From the NCBI GenBank assembly GCA_023434855.1, contig JAEYSJ010000202.1, forward strand, positions 1-5,967: a stretch of 5,967 bases of DNA, in the 5' to 3' direction. The notes under the pieces were generated by a model. It saw only the letters and a list, made by a program, of their open reading frames with translations, did not search any database and had not been told where the DNA came from. A program made the position numbers and the translations under genes. This DNA comes from Bacillota bacterium (GTDB taxonomy: Bacteria > Bacillota_C > Negativicutes > JAEYSJ01). Position 1 is the stretch's first letter; each line of letters begins with the position of its first letter. This document shows, piece by piece, positions 4,597 through 5,967 of the stretch.

Positions 4597-4625
4597 TTGA
4601 CAAAGTGTAACGATTATGATAATAT
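4597..4625 (+). promoter_or_regulatory. Probable sigma-A promoter for rpoB
   Basis: A perfect TTGACA (4597-4602) is followed after 17 nt by TAATAT (4620-4625), or after 15 nt by GATAAT (4618-4623). It begins 12 nt after the rplL terminator T-run. It would give rpoB a leader of about 230 nt containing the structure at 4714-4791. Confidence 0.7.
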
Positions 4626-4713
4626 TTCGTAATGCAGTACATATTTTTTGGAGAAATATATTTATAATGATATTTAAGGTATAATTTTATGATTGGCAGG
4701 AAATAGTAATATA

Positions 4714-4791
4714 ATGGAGGCCGAGACACTCTCTAACACGCGGCTGAAAAAGGCAAGGTCTTACCTGACTTGAAGAACCTTGCTTATTTTC
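4714..4791 (+). promoter_or_regulatory. Structured rpoB leader with terminator-like hairpin
   Basis: Two hairpins lie in tandem. The first pairs GCCG (4720-4723) with CGGC (4741-4744), with an inner AGA/TCT stem. The second pairs GCAAGGTCTT (4753-4762) with AAGAACCTTGC (4773-4783), with one bulged base and a 10-nt loop, and is followed by TTATTTTCTT, giving it terminator form. A small frame, ATG 4714 to TGA 4771-4773 (19 codons, MEAETLSNTRLKKARSYLT), runs through the first hairpin and stops in the loop of the second. That resembles a leader peptide, but its only ribosome binding site candidate, GCAGG, is weak. The terminator hairpin is well supported; regulated attenuation is inference. Confidence 0.55.
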
Positions 4792-4863
4792 TTATTTGTT
4801 TTTGATGGTAAATATAGGTATATTCTAAGTTTGTTCAAAATGGGCTAAGGGGTGAAGGATTTA

Positions 4864-5967
4864 ATGTTCAATCCTGTTCCGGTGGGCAAAAGGGTTAGAT
4901 ATAGTTATGCGAAAATTAAAGAAGTACTGGACATGCCTAACCTTATCGAGATTCAGAAAAACTCATATAGTTGGTTTCTTAAGGAAGGGCTTCAGGAAAT
5001 TTTTCATGATATTTCGCCTATCCAGGACTTTACGGGGAATTTAGTCCTTTCTTTTGAAAATTTCACGCTAGGTGAACCAAAATATCAGGTCGAAGAATGT
5101 AAAGAGCGGGATGCCACATATTCCGCCCCTTTGCGCGTTAATGTCCGCTTGATTAATCGTGAGACCGGTGAAATTAAAGAGCAGGAAGTATTTATGGGTG
5201 ATTTTCCGTTGATGACGGATAATGGCACATTCATAATCAATGGTGCTGAACGGGTTATTGTCAGCCAATTAGTACGTTCGCCAGGGGCATACTATGGAGA
5301 AACTATTGATACCAGTGGCAAGAAATTATATAACGCTACTGTCATTCCTAATCGCGGCGCGTGGTTGGAATTGGAAACGGACTCGAATGACGTTATATCG
5401 GTACGTGTTGACCGTACCCGTAAGCTTCCGGTTACTGTGCTGATTCGTGCTTTGGGTTATGCTTCAAACGGAGTTATTGCCGAATTATTTGATGATGATG
5501 TACGTATCCGGGCTACTTTGGAACGGGACAATACCGATTCTAAAGAAGAGGCTCTTGTAGAGATATATAAAAGGTTGCGCCCCGGTGAGCCGCCTACAGT
5601 AGAAAATGCCACGCAGCTTTTAGAATCTTTGTTTTTTGATCCGAAACGCTATGATTTAGCAACTGTAGGACGATATAAACTGACTAAGAAATTAGGATGG
5701 CGGCGACGCCTAATGGGTAAGACCCTCAATCAGCATATTGTTAACAACGAGACAGGCGAAATTATTGTTCCTGAAGGCACGGTAATTGAGGAAAAGATAC
5801 TTGATAAGCTTGATGAAAGTGGTGTCTTTGCCGGTGACAAACTAATAGAAGTCAAAGTACGGCAGAAAGACGGCTCAGCAATAAAAATGATATGTAATCC
5901 TACACTGCCGTATACTCACCGTACTATTACACGAGAAGACATTATTGCAGTCATAAACTACCTGCTC
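4864..5967 (+). CDS. rpoB: RNA polymerase beta subunit, N-terminal 368 residues (3' end outside window)
   Basis: The start of the RNA polymerase beta subunit, which with beta' forms the catalytic core and the rifampicin pocket. The frame is open from the ATG to the window edge; a full bacterial beta is about three times longer. It opens [18 protein letters not shown] and continues with [20 protein letters not shown] (25-44), which packs into the protrusion domain. [15 protein letters not shown] at residues 130-144 is the highly conserved segment holding the N-terminal rifampicin-resistance position; Val133 matches E. coli Val146, the sensitive-type residue. After about residue 150 comes the lobe (beta2), including [37 protein letters not shown] and the start of the return to the protrusion. 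The main rifampicin clusters and active-site residues lie outside the window. AAGGGGTGA (4847-4855) precedes the ATG. It is separated from rplL by a terminator and its own promoter. Confidence 0.98.
   Translation, partial: MFNPVPVGKRVRYSYAKIKEVLDMPNLIEIQKNSYSWFLKEGLQEIFHDISPIQDFTGNLVLSFENFTLGEPKYQVEECKERDATYSAPLRVNVRLINRETGEIKEQEVFMGDFPLMTDNGTFIINGAERVIVSQLVRSPGAYYGETIDTSGKKLYNATVIPNRGAWLELETDSNDVISVRVDRTRKLPVTVLIRALGYASNGVIAELFDDDVRIRATLERDNTDSKEEALVEIYKRLRPGEPPTVENATQLLESLFFDPKRYDLATVGRYKLTKKLGWRRRLMGKTLNQHIVNNETGEIIVPEGTVIEEKILDKLDESGVFAGDKLIEVKVRQKDGSAIKMICNPTLPYTHRTITREDIIAVINYLL

Overview
The window is a stretch of the core translation/transcription cluster of a bacterium. Order on the + strand: 3' end of tuf, rpmG, tRNA-Trp, secE, nusG, rplK, rplA, rplJ, rplL, 5' part of rpoB. 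No credible gene lies on the - strand. The gene order, the strong AAGGAGGTG-type ribosome binding sites, the L10 leader and the moderately AT-rich DNA point to a Firmicute. The protein style (EF-Tu ending in VVTAISE, L12 starting [13 protein letters not shown]) suggests a Negativicutes or Clostridia relative; that placement is an inference, not a proof.

Layout. 1-284 is the C-terminus of EF-Tu. A 423-nt gap follows (285-707). It holds a strong intrinsic terminator about 150 nt after tuf, an unexplained inverted repeat (500-550) and two tandem sigma-A promoters (568-596 and 620-648). These should start a transcript running rpmG - trnW - secE - nusG and probably onward. A perfect 15-bp hairpin sits between rpmG and the tRNA. 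nusG lacks a local Shine-Dalgarno, but a good one lies upstream behind a hairpin that could loop out. The nusG-rplK gap holds a terminator-like hairpin followed by an L1-binding-site mimic; the rplK-rplA gap holds a second L1 mimic. The 329-nt rplA-rplJ gap holds a classic L10 leader with its terminator, then a 125-nt palindromic repeat-like element abutting the rplJ ribosome binding site. After rplL come a strong terminator, a sigma-A promoter and a structured leader with a second terminator-like hairpin, all before rpoB.

How it works together. The genes make ribosome stalk-base and stalk proteins (L11, L10, L12), the L1 stalk protein, L33, EF-Tu, the translocon subunit SecE, the transcription factor NusG and the RNA polymerase beta subunit. 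Dosage appears to be set by layered cis-control: L1 feedback at two sites, L10(L12) attenuation in front of rplJL, and termination plus re-initiation between rplL and rpoB.

The genes themselves are ordinary. The unusual content is between them: a duplicated L1 operator, a family of related palindromic sequences in several gaps, a possible hairpin-bridged start for nusG, and a NusG whose KOW glycine is alanine. I found no defence system, mobile gene cluster or CRISPR array.
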